Positions 33,290 through 44,781 of a DNA stretch of 64,000 bases are shown here, in pieces. Position numbers and translations under genes: made by a program. The stretch's first letter is position 1. The number at the start of each line of letters is the position of its first letter. The notes below the pieces were generated by a model. The model was not told the origin of the DNA, did no database searches, and saw only the letters and a program-made list of their open reading frames with translations. Source of the DNA: Phaeoceros laevis (Eukaryota > Anthocerotophyta > Anthocerotopsida > Notothyladales); assembly GCA_049999765.1 (NCBI GenBank), contig JBNGIQ010009280.1, forward strand, positions 46,982-110,981. Direction: 5' to 3'.

Positions 33290-33460
33290 TTGCCATGATG
33301 GCCGCTGCCCTGCGTGATGGCCGCTGCCATGAACGCCGCTAGCTGCTGCCATGAACGCTGCTGGCTACTGCCATGAACGCTACTGAATGCTGCTGCCAAG
33401 AACGCTGCTGGCTGCTGCCATGAACGCTACTGAATGCTGCTGCCATGAACGCTGCTGTCA
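33290..33460. repeat. CTG/GCC-rich tandem repeat inside hAT
   Basis: Units around GAACGCTGCTGGCTGCTGCC repeated with variation, upstream of the transposase start. Followed at 33650-33720 by an ACTTCATACTCAAG repeat. Confidence 0.65.
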
Positions 33461-33851
33461 ATCAACTAGACATGTACAAGCAGGGATCCATACCAGTCAC
33501 ATTATCTTCTAGTCAATCAACTGGACAAGCAGGGAATGCCAGGGATCCATACCATGCACCATTAGATCACAATCTGACCACAATTTCCACACTTCATTCA
33601 AATTGCTCATGACAATCTTTGTCACTCAATTGCAAGAAAAACATAACTCATACTCAAAACTTCATACTCAAGACTTCATACTTCAGACTTCATACTCAAG
33701 AACATCATACTCAAAACTTCTTGAAATAACATTATATTTGTTTTCATCAATCAAGAACTTCTTTTAAGTTCAAGTTTTGATGACTTGAATCCAGGTCATT
33801 TTCAAGTTCATAGTGTTCAACTACATAAGTTTTGTGCTCACAAGTGTTGCC

Positions 33852-34812
33852 ATGGGTTGGCAGCAAGCAAGCGAGGTTTCTGAAAACTTTCAGGTGTTCC
33901 AACACAGCTCATCTGGAGCAAAAAAAGTTACTTGCGATTTTTGCAAACACACATTTCAGGCTACAAGCACAAGGGCACGAGCCCACCTTACAGGAGTTGG
34001 AGGTGGAGTACAAGTGTGCCCATGTGTTCCTCATGCACTTCAGATCAGATTGGCCAAGGGGAAAGATTAGAAGGGCAAAGTTTGTGCACTGTCAGGAGCA
34101 TCTTCATCAAGTGGGCAACCTACTTTGGAAGAAGTGATTGGCCTACCAAGAAGAAAGCTAGTGGATGAGGCAGTTTTTTATGCACATGGACTGTCTTTCA
34201 ATTTGGCCAGATCTCCATTTTTTGAAAAGATGGTTAGAGCTATTGCTGATGTTGGTTCATCTTACAAGCCACCAGGTTTTAATGTTGCGAACTACATTGC
34301 TGGATGAAGAAGTGAGCAAGGTCAAGCACAAATTACAAAGTGTGATGGATTCTTGGTCCGCTGGCTGTTCAATCATGAGTGATGGGTGGAGTGACAGGAA
34401 CAATAGACCTTTGGTGAACTTCTTGGTTTCTTCTAAAAAAGGGAAGGTGTTTTTGAGAGCTGAAAATACTTCAGGAAATGAAAAATCTGCTATTTATCTT
34501 GCTGAATTATTTAAGCAGGCCATAGAAGATGTTGGTTATGCTAATGTGGTCCATATTGTCACAGATTCAGCTGCAAATTGCAAAGCTGCAGGGGCACTAG
34601 TGGAGGAAGAATTCCCCGGAATTTTTTGGACTCCATGCACTACTCATATTTTGGATTTGTTACTTGAAGCCATTGCAGATATTGATTGGATTTCTCCAAT
34701 TGTGCAACGATGTCGACGCATCACTCAATTCATCACTAGGCACCACGCTCCACTGGCTATGTTCAGAAGTCATTCAAAGCTAGAAATCTTGAAGCCAGCA
34801 GCAACTAGGTTT
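33852..34812 (+). pseudogene. hAT transposase, N-terminal part
   Basis: From the ATG at 33852: a BED-type zinc finger (VTCDFCKHTFQATSTRARAHL), a frameshifted stretch, LPRRKLVDEAVFYAHGLSFN and FFEKMVRAIADVG, then the DUF659/catalytic region SIMSDGWSDRNNRPLVNF, HIVTDSAANCKAAG and TPCTTHILDLLLEAI. It runs to KPAATRF and is cut there by gypsy copy 2. Two or more frame changes (about 34060, 34310) mean introns or decay. The protein would cut and paste the element in the nucleus. Confidence 0.85.
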
Positions 34813-35449
34813 TGTCAGGTTATGCTGACGGGCATCTGCTATGGCATACAGGTTAGCTCTTAGTAGGTTGATAGCTGGATAGATAGAGACACATACATAG
34901 TGGCATAGTTTCTTAGTGTTTCCACTTTGTTTGTTAAAACAACGTTGTCAAGGGTTCCGAGACGGGTGAACCCCTTAACGGCCCGTCTCGAGCAATAGGA
35001 AGTAACTTCAGACCTGCTTCAGCTCGTGGCTCGTGGAGGCTGCATGCCGGGTGGTGATGGCAGCTCGTGCGAAGCTGAAGAGGCGCAGTGATGTTTCAAG
35101 ATTGCAACGGCCGCAGGATCGCCGGCACATGTTTCAAGATTGCAACGGCCGCAGGATCGCCGGCACCCTAGCAGCAGTTCTTAGGGCTGGCCGGCAGCCA
35201 TAGTTCCTCAGTTTTGCAATTCTCCAGGCAAATCACAGCTGCTGTAGCGCCGCTGGCCTGCACATTGATGTCTTGAACTTTTGCATTTCCTAAAGAGTAC
35301 CCTCTTGCAGCTTACAAGCTTGAGGTTCTGAATTGAAGTGTTGCTGTTCTTGAGATTGTGGGTGAATGAGCTAACTCGTGGAAACCGGTGCCTTGCTTGC
35401 ATGTGTCGCGACAATCACACACACTGCTACGCTGAGCACCGAAGTGCTA
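34813..35449 (+). repeat. Terminal segment A1, copy 2
   Basis: 637 bp, same as A2 apart from scattered changes and a 38-bp tandem duplication (35090-35165) present only here. Ends GAAGTGCTA; the internal part begins ATTGCAAAACT as in copy 1. Confidence 0.85.
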
Positions 35450-35999
35450 ATTGCAAAACTGTGAGCTTCAGGCGAAGCCACTTCTTGCTATTTGAGATAG
35501 CGAGGAGATTGAGGAGCCAAGTCTTGGTTCCTGTGTTGCCAGCCCACAAACCGACGCAGTTTCGCTGGGCAGCCATCATGAGCTACGGAGGGCACTCTGA
35601 GCTTGTGGAGAAGAGGCAACATGGAGGAGGAATAGGCTGAGGAACCTCGAGGTTACAGCTTGCGGTCAAGGAGAGTTGAGTTCTAGCCTCCAAGGCTGCC
35701 AGTGCGATGAGGACACAAGGAGGTGGTGAACCAATTGCCACAAACCCCTGTCTTTCTTGAAAGTGTGTCAGATTCGCTTGAGTACAGCGGCAGGGAACAC
35801 TCCAGGAGTGTGAGCCCTGTGCAGCAGTCAGCAATCTTTAGGAAGAGCCCTTGTGGCCCGTTGCATTGTGGAGCACAGCAGATACGGGAAGAAGCCGGCA
35901 TCAAATTCAGGTTTCAACCTTTCCGCTTGCTGATGATTTGAATTCGTGTGCCACCACATCGTGGAGTGCCAGGGCTTGGACTGGTCCAGCCCTGACAAC
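35450..35999 (+). other. Leader between A1 and Gag, copy 2
   Basis: Non-coding leader conserved with copy 1. No canonical tRNA 3'-end primer-binding site at the A1 junction. Confidence 0.6.
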
Positions 36000-38900
36000 A
36001 TGGAGACCTCCACATCTAGTGGCATCAAGACAGAAAAGTTCTCGGGAGAACCAGGCACCTTGTCTTTGCGAGAATTTTTCATCTTCTACAGGTCTGTGGT
36101 TTCTGAGTTGCGTTTCAAATATGCGGATATTTACACTCCTCAATATGCTTTTGAGCATATGAGCAGGTATCTAACGAAGGAAGCAGCCATCCTCCATGAC
36201 AGCAATTTTGATCAGCTAACCGAGGTTAGGGTGGCAAGAAACCCTACATATCTGCAGGCCATCACAGATGCTCATGACACAGCCTTGGCAGCAGCAAGGG
36301 ATGCATGGGTACCTTCTATGGAGCAGCCAGAGATTCCCACTCGTGTTCAGCTGACATCTGAGCAGTTGCTTGATGCAGTCACTGGAATTGACCACATGGT
36401 GGAGACAGCAGCTGTGGCTGATCCAGTGAAGGCTTTCTTTGACATTTTGGAGAGAGAATTTCCCTCCAAGAACGGTGACTAAATTCTGGAGATGGCAAAT
36501 TTTAAACGGCGTAAGGGTGAGACTCTCAAGGGTATGTATAGAAGGCTGGATGATCTGAGACATGAAACAGGGTCGGAGGACGACCATGCTGCTGCCTTGA
36601 AGTACTTACAAGCGCTGGAAGATGATGCTTTTGTCCATTTTCAAGTTTTGACTAAAGTCTTTCATGTCTATGGTGATCGGTACACCTTGAGGCAAGTCTA
36701 TGAGACTGCAGAAGATCTGGAAGAATGCAACGTGCATTACAGGGCATCCTCAGGAGCAGGCTTGACAGAGAGCATCACAAGAAGTTGGCTGCAGCGCAAA
36801 ACATGAGGGTTTCTGCTAGCTCCCCTGCTAACAAAACTGGCGTTGCCTGCACCAAGCCAGCTAAGTCAGCCCATGCAGGGCGGTGTCTTTCAACTGTAAT
36901 TATTGTGCGTCACCTGATCATGCTTCTAACGTGTGCAAGGCTATTAAGGAGAACCTATCATGCACACATTGCGGCAAGACGGGTCATGTGGAGGAGGTAT
37001 GTTACGACAAGCATCCCGACAGGAACCCCTGGAAAAAGCATGCAGCAGTAACGGGGGCAGCACCAGCTGCACCTGTCACAGCTCCAGCAGCTGTGACCCC
37101 CGTGGTAGGAGCTCCAGGTGCAGGGAAGTCGAAGACGGCTAGGCAGAAGGAAAAAGCTAGGGCTACAATTGCAGCCATGACTGCAGAGCTGCAGAAGTTG
37201 GCATCCGCCGTGGTACCACCGCCGACAGAGTCACAGAAGATGACGGCATTATATGCCGAGTTTGAAGCACTCAAGGCACGTATGCCTCTTGTGGCTCCAT
37301 CTATGACAACACAATGTGCTTTGCCGGAGCCAGCTCGGCTCCCAGTTATGGTAAGGCCACCAGTTGATGGAGCTTCCAGCTCAACACCTGCAGCTGGGAC
37401 CTGAGCATACCCGCAAGGGTATGCCTATCCATTTCATGCGATGGCAGCTAGCCGGGTTGACATGAATGATCAGTTGGAGGATCAGCAAGGCATTGATTAC
37501 CGCAGCCCATTAGCAAGGCGTGCTCTAGCTGCGCAGGCAAGTGACAGGTCCAGGTCTATTCTGGCGGCTACTCAAAGTGGGGCCAAGCAGGCCATGCCTT
37601 GATCTTACGATCCCATGACCCCAAAGCAGGAGTGGACGTATGCAGCATGTTTAGCTCCACACATTCTACCTATTGGAGGCATTCGGCGAGTGCTTGCAAA
37701 GCAGACTATGGATGATGATCTCTATAATGAGGCCACCTTGGCAGCTGCTCAAGAATTGCCTGACGATTTGGAAGAGGAAGCGGTTCCAGTTCCGACAGCT
37801 CCTCTAGTTTCAGCTGCCAGGAGAGTTGTGAGGCCAACCCCTTCAGTTGCCACTCAGATTCTGGCTTTGCCTATAGCTACGAGGCGAAACACTGCCCAAG
37901 TGTTGCCCTCTATTGCTAGGCCAGGGCTTTCCGCTAGGCAGCTGGTCAACAGGGTTATGACTACGCCACTTTTCTCATGCCAGGATCTCCACCTTTCGAC
38001 AGCACAAGTGTTGGATGCATTTCGGCAATGCCAGCAGGAGGATGATGCTACTGCCACGGATTTATTAACACCTGACATGCCCATTGCACGTGTCAGCCCT
38101 AATGATCCATTTGAGGATGCACCACTTGTGCAAGTTCATAGGAGACCTGGACAACCAGCTGTTAATGCATCAGCTGCCATGCAGGTAATGGAACCTACTC
38201 AATTTGTTTTTGAGGCAGTCATGGCTGGCGACATGCATATAGCTAGTGCCGCCCTGGCCCAGGCTATTAAGCACAATCCAATCATAGCACCAGATCAGCG
38301 TAGTGAGGTTAGGGTGCATGCTGCAATGGTAGATAACCGAGGAGGTGCTGTTTCTCTGCATGGTTTTCACCCAGAGGTAGTGCTAATGGATACAGGTGCT
38401 GAACCTGTAATTCTGGGAAAAAGAATGGCCGAAGCTCTGACCAGTCGAGGAGTGCAGCAGCAAGAATCCAAGTGGCATATTCGCTCTGCTGGTGGAGGTG
38501 TGGAACCTTTCATGGGTGAGACCGTTGAATGTGTTCCGTTATGTTTTAAGGCCGGCACGCCAGATGAACATGTTGTGCATGTACGCTGCCTTCTAACGAC
38601 AGCTACTACATATGATGTGTTATTGGGCATGGAGGCCTTACTCCCGCCAGGTTTCATGATCGATTTGTGCGCTGAGACAGCCTTTTTCAGGCCTGACTGG
38701 TCACAGCTCGACAGACTGGCTGCTATTCCTTTGGATCTGCACGGGCAGCAGGGTCCCCGCCATGCTTTCATTGCGCAAACAAATTTTCGTGTTATTTGTG
38801 AATGTCAGCCACCTGAATTGCTTTCATATGCAGCTTTCCATGTGACTTGTGAAGAAGCTGTGGAGCAGGATGACGGTGATTATTTTTCAGATGCTTTGGT

Positions 38901-39090
38901 TGTATTTGCAGTCACTGATGCTCTTGTCCCGACTGCCTTGTCCACAGACTCCACTCAGCTCTTGCATAAAGCTCGTTCTACTATGCAGGCAGTCATGCAT
39001 CAGCTGGAGGGTTTTACATCATCTTCAGTCAAGGGGGGCATTTCACATGTCCCTCTCGACCAACAGGTGGTCTCTTGGCACCCACCTAGT
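36000..39090 (+). pseudogene. Gypsy copy 2 Gag and protease
   Basis: Start at the ATG 36000-36002 (METS), shared with copy 1. Gag core AFFDILEREFPSKNGD is followed by a TAA replacing a Lys codon at 36480-36482, then FKRRKGETLKGMYRRL and YLQALEDDAFVHF. After a shift near 36750-36880 come two CCHC knuckles (CNYCASPDHASNVC, CTHCGKTGHVEEVC) and a TARQKEKARATIAAM basic stretch. A TGA replaces a Trp codon at about 37402. The open frame 37615-39315 contains the protease VVLMDTGAEPVIL with intact DTG (38389-38400), then a conserved LTTATTYDVLLGMEALLPPGF segment leading into the methyltransferase in the same frame. Confidence 0.88.
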
Positions 39091-40053
39091 TCAGGGCTTG
39101 TGTTGGTTGAACTGTTTGCGGGGCTAGCTACTGGCCTGGAAGCTGTGCTGCATGCTGGTCTTTCAGTACAAAGGTACATATATTGTGATCTCGATTCTGA
39201 GGTGAGGCAGGTTGCAGCTGCTCGGTTACAGCAGCTGCACACCGAATATCCCACCAGTTCCCGCTTGCAGCATTTTCGGCAGCTTTTTCTACATTACCGC
39301 AGGATGTACGCTTGATTCACAAGTCACATGTGAACATCATTGGTCATGTTGATTTAATCATTGCTGGCTAGGAATGCCAAGGGTTTAGTATGGCAGGAGA
39401 AGGAGTAGGCATAGCTGATTTTTGCTCTGCTCTGTTTTCAGATCTACTTGCTGTGATGATGCTTTTTCAAAAGCTCTCACCACAATTAGGTTATGTGTTG
39501 GAAAACAGCCCGGCTCAGCTTGATCCTCGTTTGCCTGTTCGACAGGATGCTGCCCTGGTCACGCATTTTGTGGGTCGACCTCTCTTGGTGGATGCTGCAC
39601 AATGCAATTCTTATGCACACAGGTTGCGTAATTACCGGACCAACTTGGCACCACTTTCTGTCTTGGAACTTAGTTTTTTGCACACTATGCGTGACTCGCA
39701 CTTGCAGCTGAGTGATATCATGGCACCAGGTAGGCACCCGCAGGCTGTCCAGCACAAGGACAAGCCTCCTTGGGCGGATGTCAACATACCTGGTGAACCT
39801 CGCAAGGTATGGCCAACTTTGGTGTCTTTTCCCCAATCTTATGCCTTTCGGAATGGTGGACCAGGCACTGTGCAAAATGCTATCATTGGCAGAGAAGACG
39901 AACCTTCTCTTGAGGAGCGTGAGCAGGCCATGGGCTTTAGGCCAGGTACTACTAGAGTGGGTTCTCTTTCTCGCCGTCGCAGGTGCACATTGTTAGGTCG
40001 AGCCATGGACCTCAATTGCCTTACATGGCTTCTTGCTTTGAGTCTTATGTTCC
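39091..40053 (+). pseudogene. C5-cytosine DNA methyltransferase domain, copy 2
   Basis: About 320 codons fused in frame after the protease. Motif I LVLVELFAGLATGLEAVL, motif II YIYCDLDSEV, a shift at about 39270-39315, motif IV DLIIAG-stop-ECQGFSMAGEG, motif VI YVLENSPAQ, motif VIII SYAHRLRNYRTNLAPLS, then WPTLVSFPQSYAF, EEREQAMGF and motif X CTLLGRAMDLNCL. The catalytic Cys codon is kept (39375-39377), but TAG (39369-39371) replaces the Trp seen in copy 1. Motif spacing and the HRxRxY motif VIII suggest DRM/DNMT3 kinship. The enzyme would transfer methyl from S-adenosylmethionine to cytosine C5. Whether it was released by the protease or stayed fused is unknown. Confidence 0.88.
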
Positions 40054-40227
40054 AAATGTACTACAGCTGCTTGCCTCTAGTACATTCCGCTTTGTTAGAT
40101 TATGTGGCTCACCCTGATATGGTGCACATGAGACAGCTGCGAATCTTTCGCTCTCACTGCTGGGGGGGAGGAGACACCAGGTTCGTGTCATTTTTTAGCA
40201 GGTTTTTCCGCTATACCTTCGCCGCAA

Positions 40228-43200
40228 GTGGATCATGGAGCTGGGCTTAGTCACCCACCTGAGCAGGTTAAACCGGTGACTACTGCTACGCATTCATGGA
40301 CATTTGGTCACAAGTTATCAGCAGCACAAGAACGGCAATTGCATGCTTTGCTTATTAAGCATCAGGATTGTTTTGCGTTCAGCATGTCTGACTTGCGTCA
40401 GTGCAGCATCTTGAAGTTTCGCATCCCCTCGACATCCGAGGAACCAGTGTTGCGCAAGCGGCACTGCCTTAGCAAGGCTGAATGGGACTTGGTAGATCAA
40501 AGATGTCAGGAGCTGTACAAGGCCGGTCTTATTAGGCCATCTACATCTGACTATGCGGCAGCTACCGTCATGCCTGCAAAGAAAGATTGCCATGGCCTAT
40601 GGACAGAAAAATGCATGTGTGGTGACTACAGATCGCTCAACAGGCTAACTCCACAAGACAGGTACCCCGTTCCTTTGCCAGAAGAAATATTTGACACCCT
40701 TGGTTCTTCTAAGGTTTTCTCTATTCTAGATCTCAGGCAAGGGTTCAACCAGATCCAGATTGTGGAGGAGGACATCAAGAAGACGGCATTTCATGGCAGC
40801 AGCCAACTTTGGGAGTGGCTGGTCATGCCTTTTGGTTTGCGGAATGCTCCTGTTACTTTTCAGCGTGTGATGGACAGAGTGCTGGCCGGTGCTGACCATT
40901 TGTGTTGCTACATCGATAATGTATTGGTGCACAGTCCGGATTCGCTACTCACCTTCTACATCTAGAAGATTTGCTCACACGGATGAAGAGTGCCAACCTC
41001 CGTTGTCATCCCAACAAATGTGAGTTTGCTATGGGTACCGTGGTATACTTGGGACATCGCATTGTGCCTAATGGCATCACCCCGCATCAAGCCAAGGTAG
41101 ATGCTATTGCAGGTATGGCTGTGCCTACAGATCTGTCCAGGTTGAGAGCTTTCTTAGGGTTAGCCAACTATTATCGGACATATGTCCAGGATTTCAGTAA
41201 GATTGCAAGACCCTTGTATGACCTACTCAAGAAAGATGCTGCCTGGATCTGGTTGGAGACTTGTCAAGCCGCATTTGAGGGCCTCAAAACCTGTCTCATG
41301 CAAATGCCTGTCATGCGCAGACCAGATTTTGAAAAACCATTTTTGTTGCACACTGATTGGAGCGCCCTTGGCATAGGAGCCGTGCTTGCACAAGTGGATG
41401 AGGGAGGTACGGAACATGTGATTGCTTATGCTTCTCGTAGCAATAATCGGGCTGAGTCTAATTACTCTAGCTATGAGGATGACTGCCTGGCAGTTGTTTG
41501 GTCGGTCATCCATTTTAGACCTTACCTACATGGGCGCAGGTTCACCATTGTGACTGATCATCAGCCTCTTCACTGGCTGATGACTAATGACAAGTTGAGT
41601 GGGAAATTAGCTCGATGGGCATTGCTGCTACAGGAGTATGACATGGAGATTTTACATAGGCCGGGACTTACACATCAAAACGCAGATGCTTTGTCTCGCA
41701 GTCCCATGACATCCACCATAGATGCTTCTGCAGCCAGGCAAGATTTCGATCCCTCATATGTTCAGGCTGCTGGCTGGACAGCAGCTGCATTTTTATCTAT
41801 CCTTGTTAACACCGTGGCTCGAGTGGTGCCTGTGACACAGTCCACTGACATCTGGTTGGATCATGCTAGCATGCAGTACCTTAAAACCGGCAGTATGCCT
41901 ACAGAATTTTCAGCAGCAGAGAGGGATCGTGTCTCACACCGATGCAAGAGGTTCGCTTGGAGAATTGATCACCTAGTGCGGGTGCTGGCTCATGGTGAGA
42001 GGGTAGTACCATCGCCACATGAACGCCGTGCACTTGTGCAGCGGGTACATGACGAAATGGGTCATTTTGGTGTGAGGAGAACATATAGTCTCCTGCTGCC
42101 GCATTTCTTCTGGACAGGTATGTTTTCACAAGTTCGTGAAGTAGTGGCACGGTGTGAGCAGTGTGACAGGGTGCGGGCTCATTTCACAGCTCGGCAGCCG
42201 GTGCTGCACCCACTGCCCATCCAGGGTTTGTTCTATAGATGGAGCTACGATCTAGCTGGTGAGCTACCCAAGACCCCGCGTGGCAATGTGTACATCATGG
42301 TGATGATCGAGCATTTCAGCAAGTGGGTGGAACTGGTGGCTTTGCCCAACAAGGAGACTACCACCACCAGTCAAGCTTTCTTAAATTGTGTTCTCAGTCG
42401 GTTTGGAGCTTGTGCAGAATGTCTTACTGATCAGGGTTCTGAATTTAGAGGAGCTTTTCAGGAGATGTTGGATTGGGCCCTTGTAGATCGTAGGCGCACC
42501 TCTTGGGAGCATCCTCAAGCGGATAGTCTTGCAGAGAGGATGGTTCAGACTACAAAAAGGGGCCTGCGTAAGTTGTGCATGACACAACATCCGCATGACT
42601 GGGACCTTATGTTGCCATATATTGCCATGGGGTATCGGTTTAGCAAGCAGGCAGCTCTTAGTGATTTCTCTCCGTATTTCCTGCTGTTTGGGCGGCATCC
42701 TATTCCACCCTCCTCTATTGCTGCCACTATGGAGCAAGTTGTGGATTTGGACAACCCCAATACATGGGCTACAGTGATCTCGGACAGGGCAGCATTGTTT
42801 TGTCGAGCTATTCCTATGGCCATGGGCAACTTGCAAATAGCTCAGCATCGTGACACTCTCCGTTAAGCACACACTCGAGGAAGCTATCTTCCCAAGGCAA
42901 GGAAATTTGAGCCTGGTGACTTTGTTTACTTGCAAAAGCAAACAGCTAACACTCTAGACACTGCTGCTAGTCGCATCATCTTGCCTGTGAAGCCCTCTGG
43001 AGTGCTGGTTTTGCAAGGCCAAGATGGCAGGACCTAGAATGATCACCAGAAGAATTGTGCACCATGTCATCTTCCCAACTTGGATCCCACGGTGGTCATT
43101 GCTGATTGGAGGCCGCCCCCGGATTTTCCATGCAAGGTTTGTCTAAGGATTGACGATGCCGCACAAATGCTTATGTGCGACAGTTGTAATAGTGGTTACC

Positions 43201-43281
43201 ACACGTTGTCTTCGGCCCCCGCTTACTCTAGTGCCCGATGGTAACTAGTCGTGCCCAGCATGCTCACCGTCTCCTTCATGA
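40228..43281 (+). pseudogene. Gypsy copy 2 Pol: RT, RNase H, integrase, PHD
   Basis: RT 40228-40965: HKLSAAQ, AAATVMPAKKDCHG, FSILDLRQGFNQIQI, FGLRNAPVTFQ, and CYIDNVLVHS, where the second catalytic Asp is Asn (40918-40920). After a shift at about 40966 an open frame to 42866 carries the RT thumb, RNase H (LLHTDWSALGIGAVLAQ, SNYSSYEDDCLAVVW, HQNADALSRSP) and integrase with HDEMGHFG and CEQC zinc ligands and the DDE residues in SYDLAGE, LTDQGSEF and LAERMVQT. A TAA at 42864-42866 precedes a GDFVYLQ/GQDGRT region that ends in the PHD finger, with stop at 43279-43281. RT and PHD are damaged; integrase and RNase H look intact. Confidence 0.9.
43131..43263 (+). other. PHD finger at the C-terminus of Pol, copy 2
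   Basis: First pair CKVC (intact, unlike copy 1), then MCDSCNSGYH. Two single-base deletions after the His disrupt the next Cys, and a TAG replaces the conserved Trp before SCPAC. Copies 1 and 2 carry different lesions, so the common ancestor had a complete C4HC3 finger. Confidence 0.82.
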
Positions 43282-43308
43282 CGGCTGCAGCATTGCTAGC
43301 TCAATGCT

Positions 43309-43317
43309 GGGGGGGGA
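43309..43317 (+). promoter_or_regulatory. Polypurine tract, copy 2
   Basis: GGGGGGGGAG directly before B1, the usual plus-strand priming site. Its place before B rather than before A bears on how the ends should be read. Confidence 0.7.
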
Positions 43318-44777
43318 GTGCGGATTCTTTGTTTTGCTTTGGTTTACAAGTGCAGGTTACGGCTGGATTCGTGAAAGATCCATGGCCAGACTGAATCCCA
43401 ATGCAGCACCGTTAGCTTAAAACAGCACAGGGCAATTAAGACTGCCAGCAAAAGGAAACAAAGCAAGTGTACCAGAGGCCGCTTTCGCGAGCATTTCATG
43501 CGCAGCTGTCACATAGCCAGCATGCTTGTTTTGCCTTTTTGTGATTCAGGTTTGCTATGGTTGCTTCAGCAGCTAGCATTTCCTGTTTTTGTCTTTTCCT
43601 AGGTTCAGGTCTGCTGCTGCTATACAGCCAGCAATGCTGTGTGCCTTGATCATGTTGCTATCACTGTCATCTAGGTAGCATGGCCATGTATGGCTTTTTA
43701 TAGACTGCTGAATTCAACTTGCTAATCTATGCATGTAAACGCTGCATCATAGAATGAGAGCTGGGCTTGTGTCGTAGCACGATCAGTTCTGGCAAAGATG
43801 CTATGTAGCATGACAGCTGTCAGGTTATGCTGACGGGCATCTGCTATGGCATACAGGTTAGCTCTTAGTAGGTTGATAGCTGGATAGATAGAGACACATA
43901 CATAGTGGCATAGTTTCTTACTGTTTCCACTTTGTTTGTTAAAACAACGTTGTCAAGTGTTCCGAGACGGGTAAACCCCTTAACGGCCCATCTCGAGCAA
44001 CAGGAAGTAACTTTAGGCCTGCTTCAGTTCGTGGCTCATGGAGGCTGCATGCCGGGTGGTGATGGCAGCTCGTGTGAAGCTGAAGAGGCGCAGTGATGTT
44101 TCAAGATTGCAACGGCCGCAGGATCGCCGACACCCTAGCAGCAGTTCTTAGGGCTGGCCGGCAGCCATAGTTCCTCAATTTTGCAATTCTCCAGGCAGGT
44201 CACAGCTGCTGTAGCGCCGCTGGCCTGCACATTGATGTCTTGAACTTTTGCATTTCCTAAAGAGTACCCTCTTGCAGCTTACAAGCTTGAGGTTCTGAAT
44301 TGAAGTGTTGATGTTCTTGAGATTGTGGGTGAATGAGCTAACTCGTGGAAACCGGTGCCTTGCTTGCATGTGTCGCGACAATCACGCACACTGCTACGCT
44401 GAGCACCGAAGCGCTAGTGCAGATTCTTTGTTTTGCTTTGGTTTACAAGTGCAGGTTACGGCTGTTGCTGTCACACAGCCAGCATGCTTGTTTTGCCTTT
44501 TCGTGATTTAGGTTTGCTATGGTTGCTTCAGCAGCTAGCATTTCCTGTTTTTGTCTTTTCCTAGGTTCAAGTCTGCTGCTGCTGTACAGCCAGCAATGCT
44601 GTGTGCCTTGATCATGTTGCTGTCACTGTCAGCTAGGTAGCATGGCCATGTATGGCTTTTTATAGACTGCTGAATTCAACTTGCTAATCTATGCATGTAA
44701 ACGCTGCATCATAGAATGAGAGCTGGGCTTGTGACGTAGCACGATCAGTTCTAGCAAAGATGCTATGTAGCACGACA
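43318..44777 (+). repeat. B1-A2-B2 terminal array, copy 2
   Basis: B1 43318-43817 (500 bp, with about 139 bp absent from B2), A2 43818-44416 (599 bp), B2 44417-44777 (361 bp). The B1/A2 junction reads GACA-GC-TGTC, i.e. the two element ends joined with two extra bases. B2 ends at the target duplication. Confidence 0.82.
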
Positions 44778-44781
44778 GCTT

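Larger units (their letters stand above)
34813..44777 (+). mobile_element. Ty3/gypsy element with C5-methyltransferase and PHD finger, copy 2
   Basis: 9,965-bp insertion in the hAT transposase. Starts TGTCAGG, ends GACA, with a 4-bp target duplication GTTT (34809-34812) and GCTT (44778-44781, one change). Removing it restores ATRF to ATHH in the transposase frame. Structure: A1 (34813-35449), leader, Gag, protease, methyltransferase, RT, RNase H, integrase, PHD, polypurine tract, B1 (43318-43817), A2 (43818-44416), B2 (44417-44777). Inactivated by nonsense codons and shifts, but better preserved than copy 1 in the methyltransferase and the RNase H-integrase part. Confidence 0.9.

Noticed and set aside
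34813-44777. Classification as a DIRS element because of split repeats and a methyltransferase
   Set aside because: It encodes a DDE integrase with HHCC-like zinc ligands, has 4-bp target duplications, and the methyltransferase is C5-cytosine type; no tyrosine recombinase was seen.
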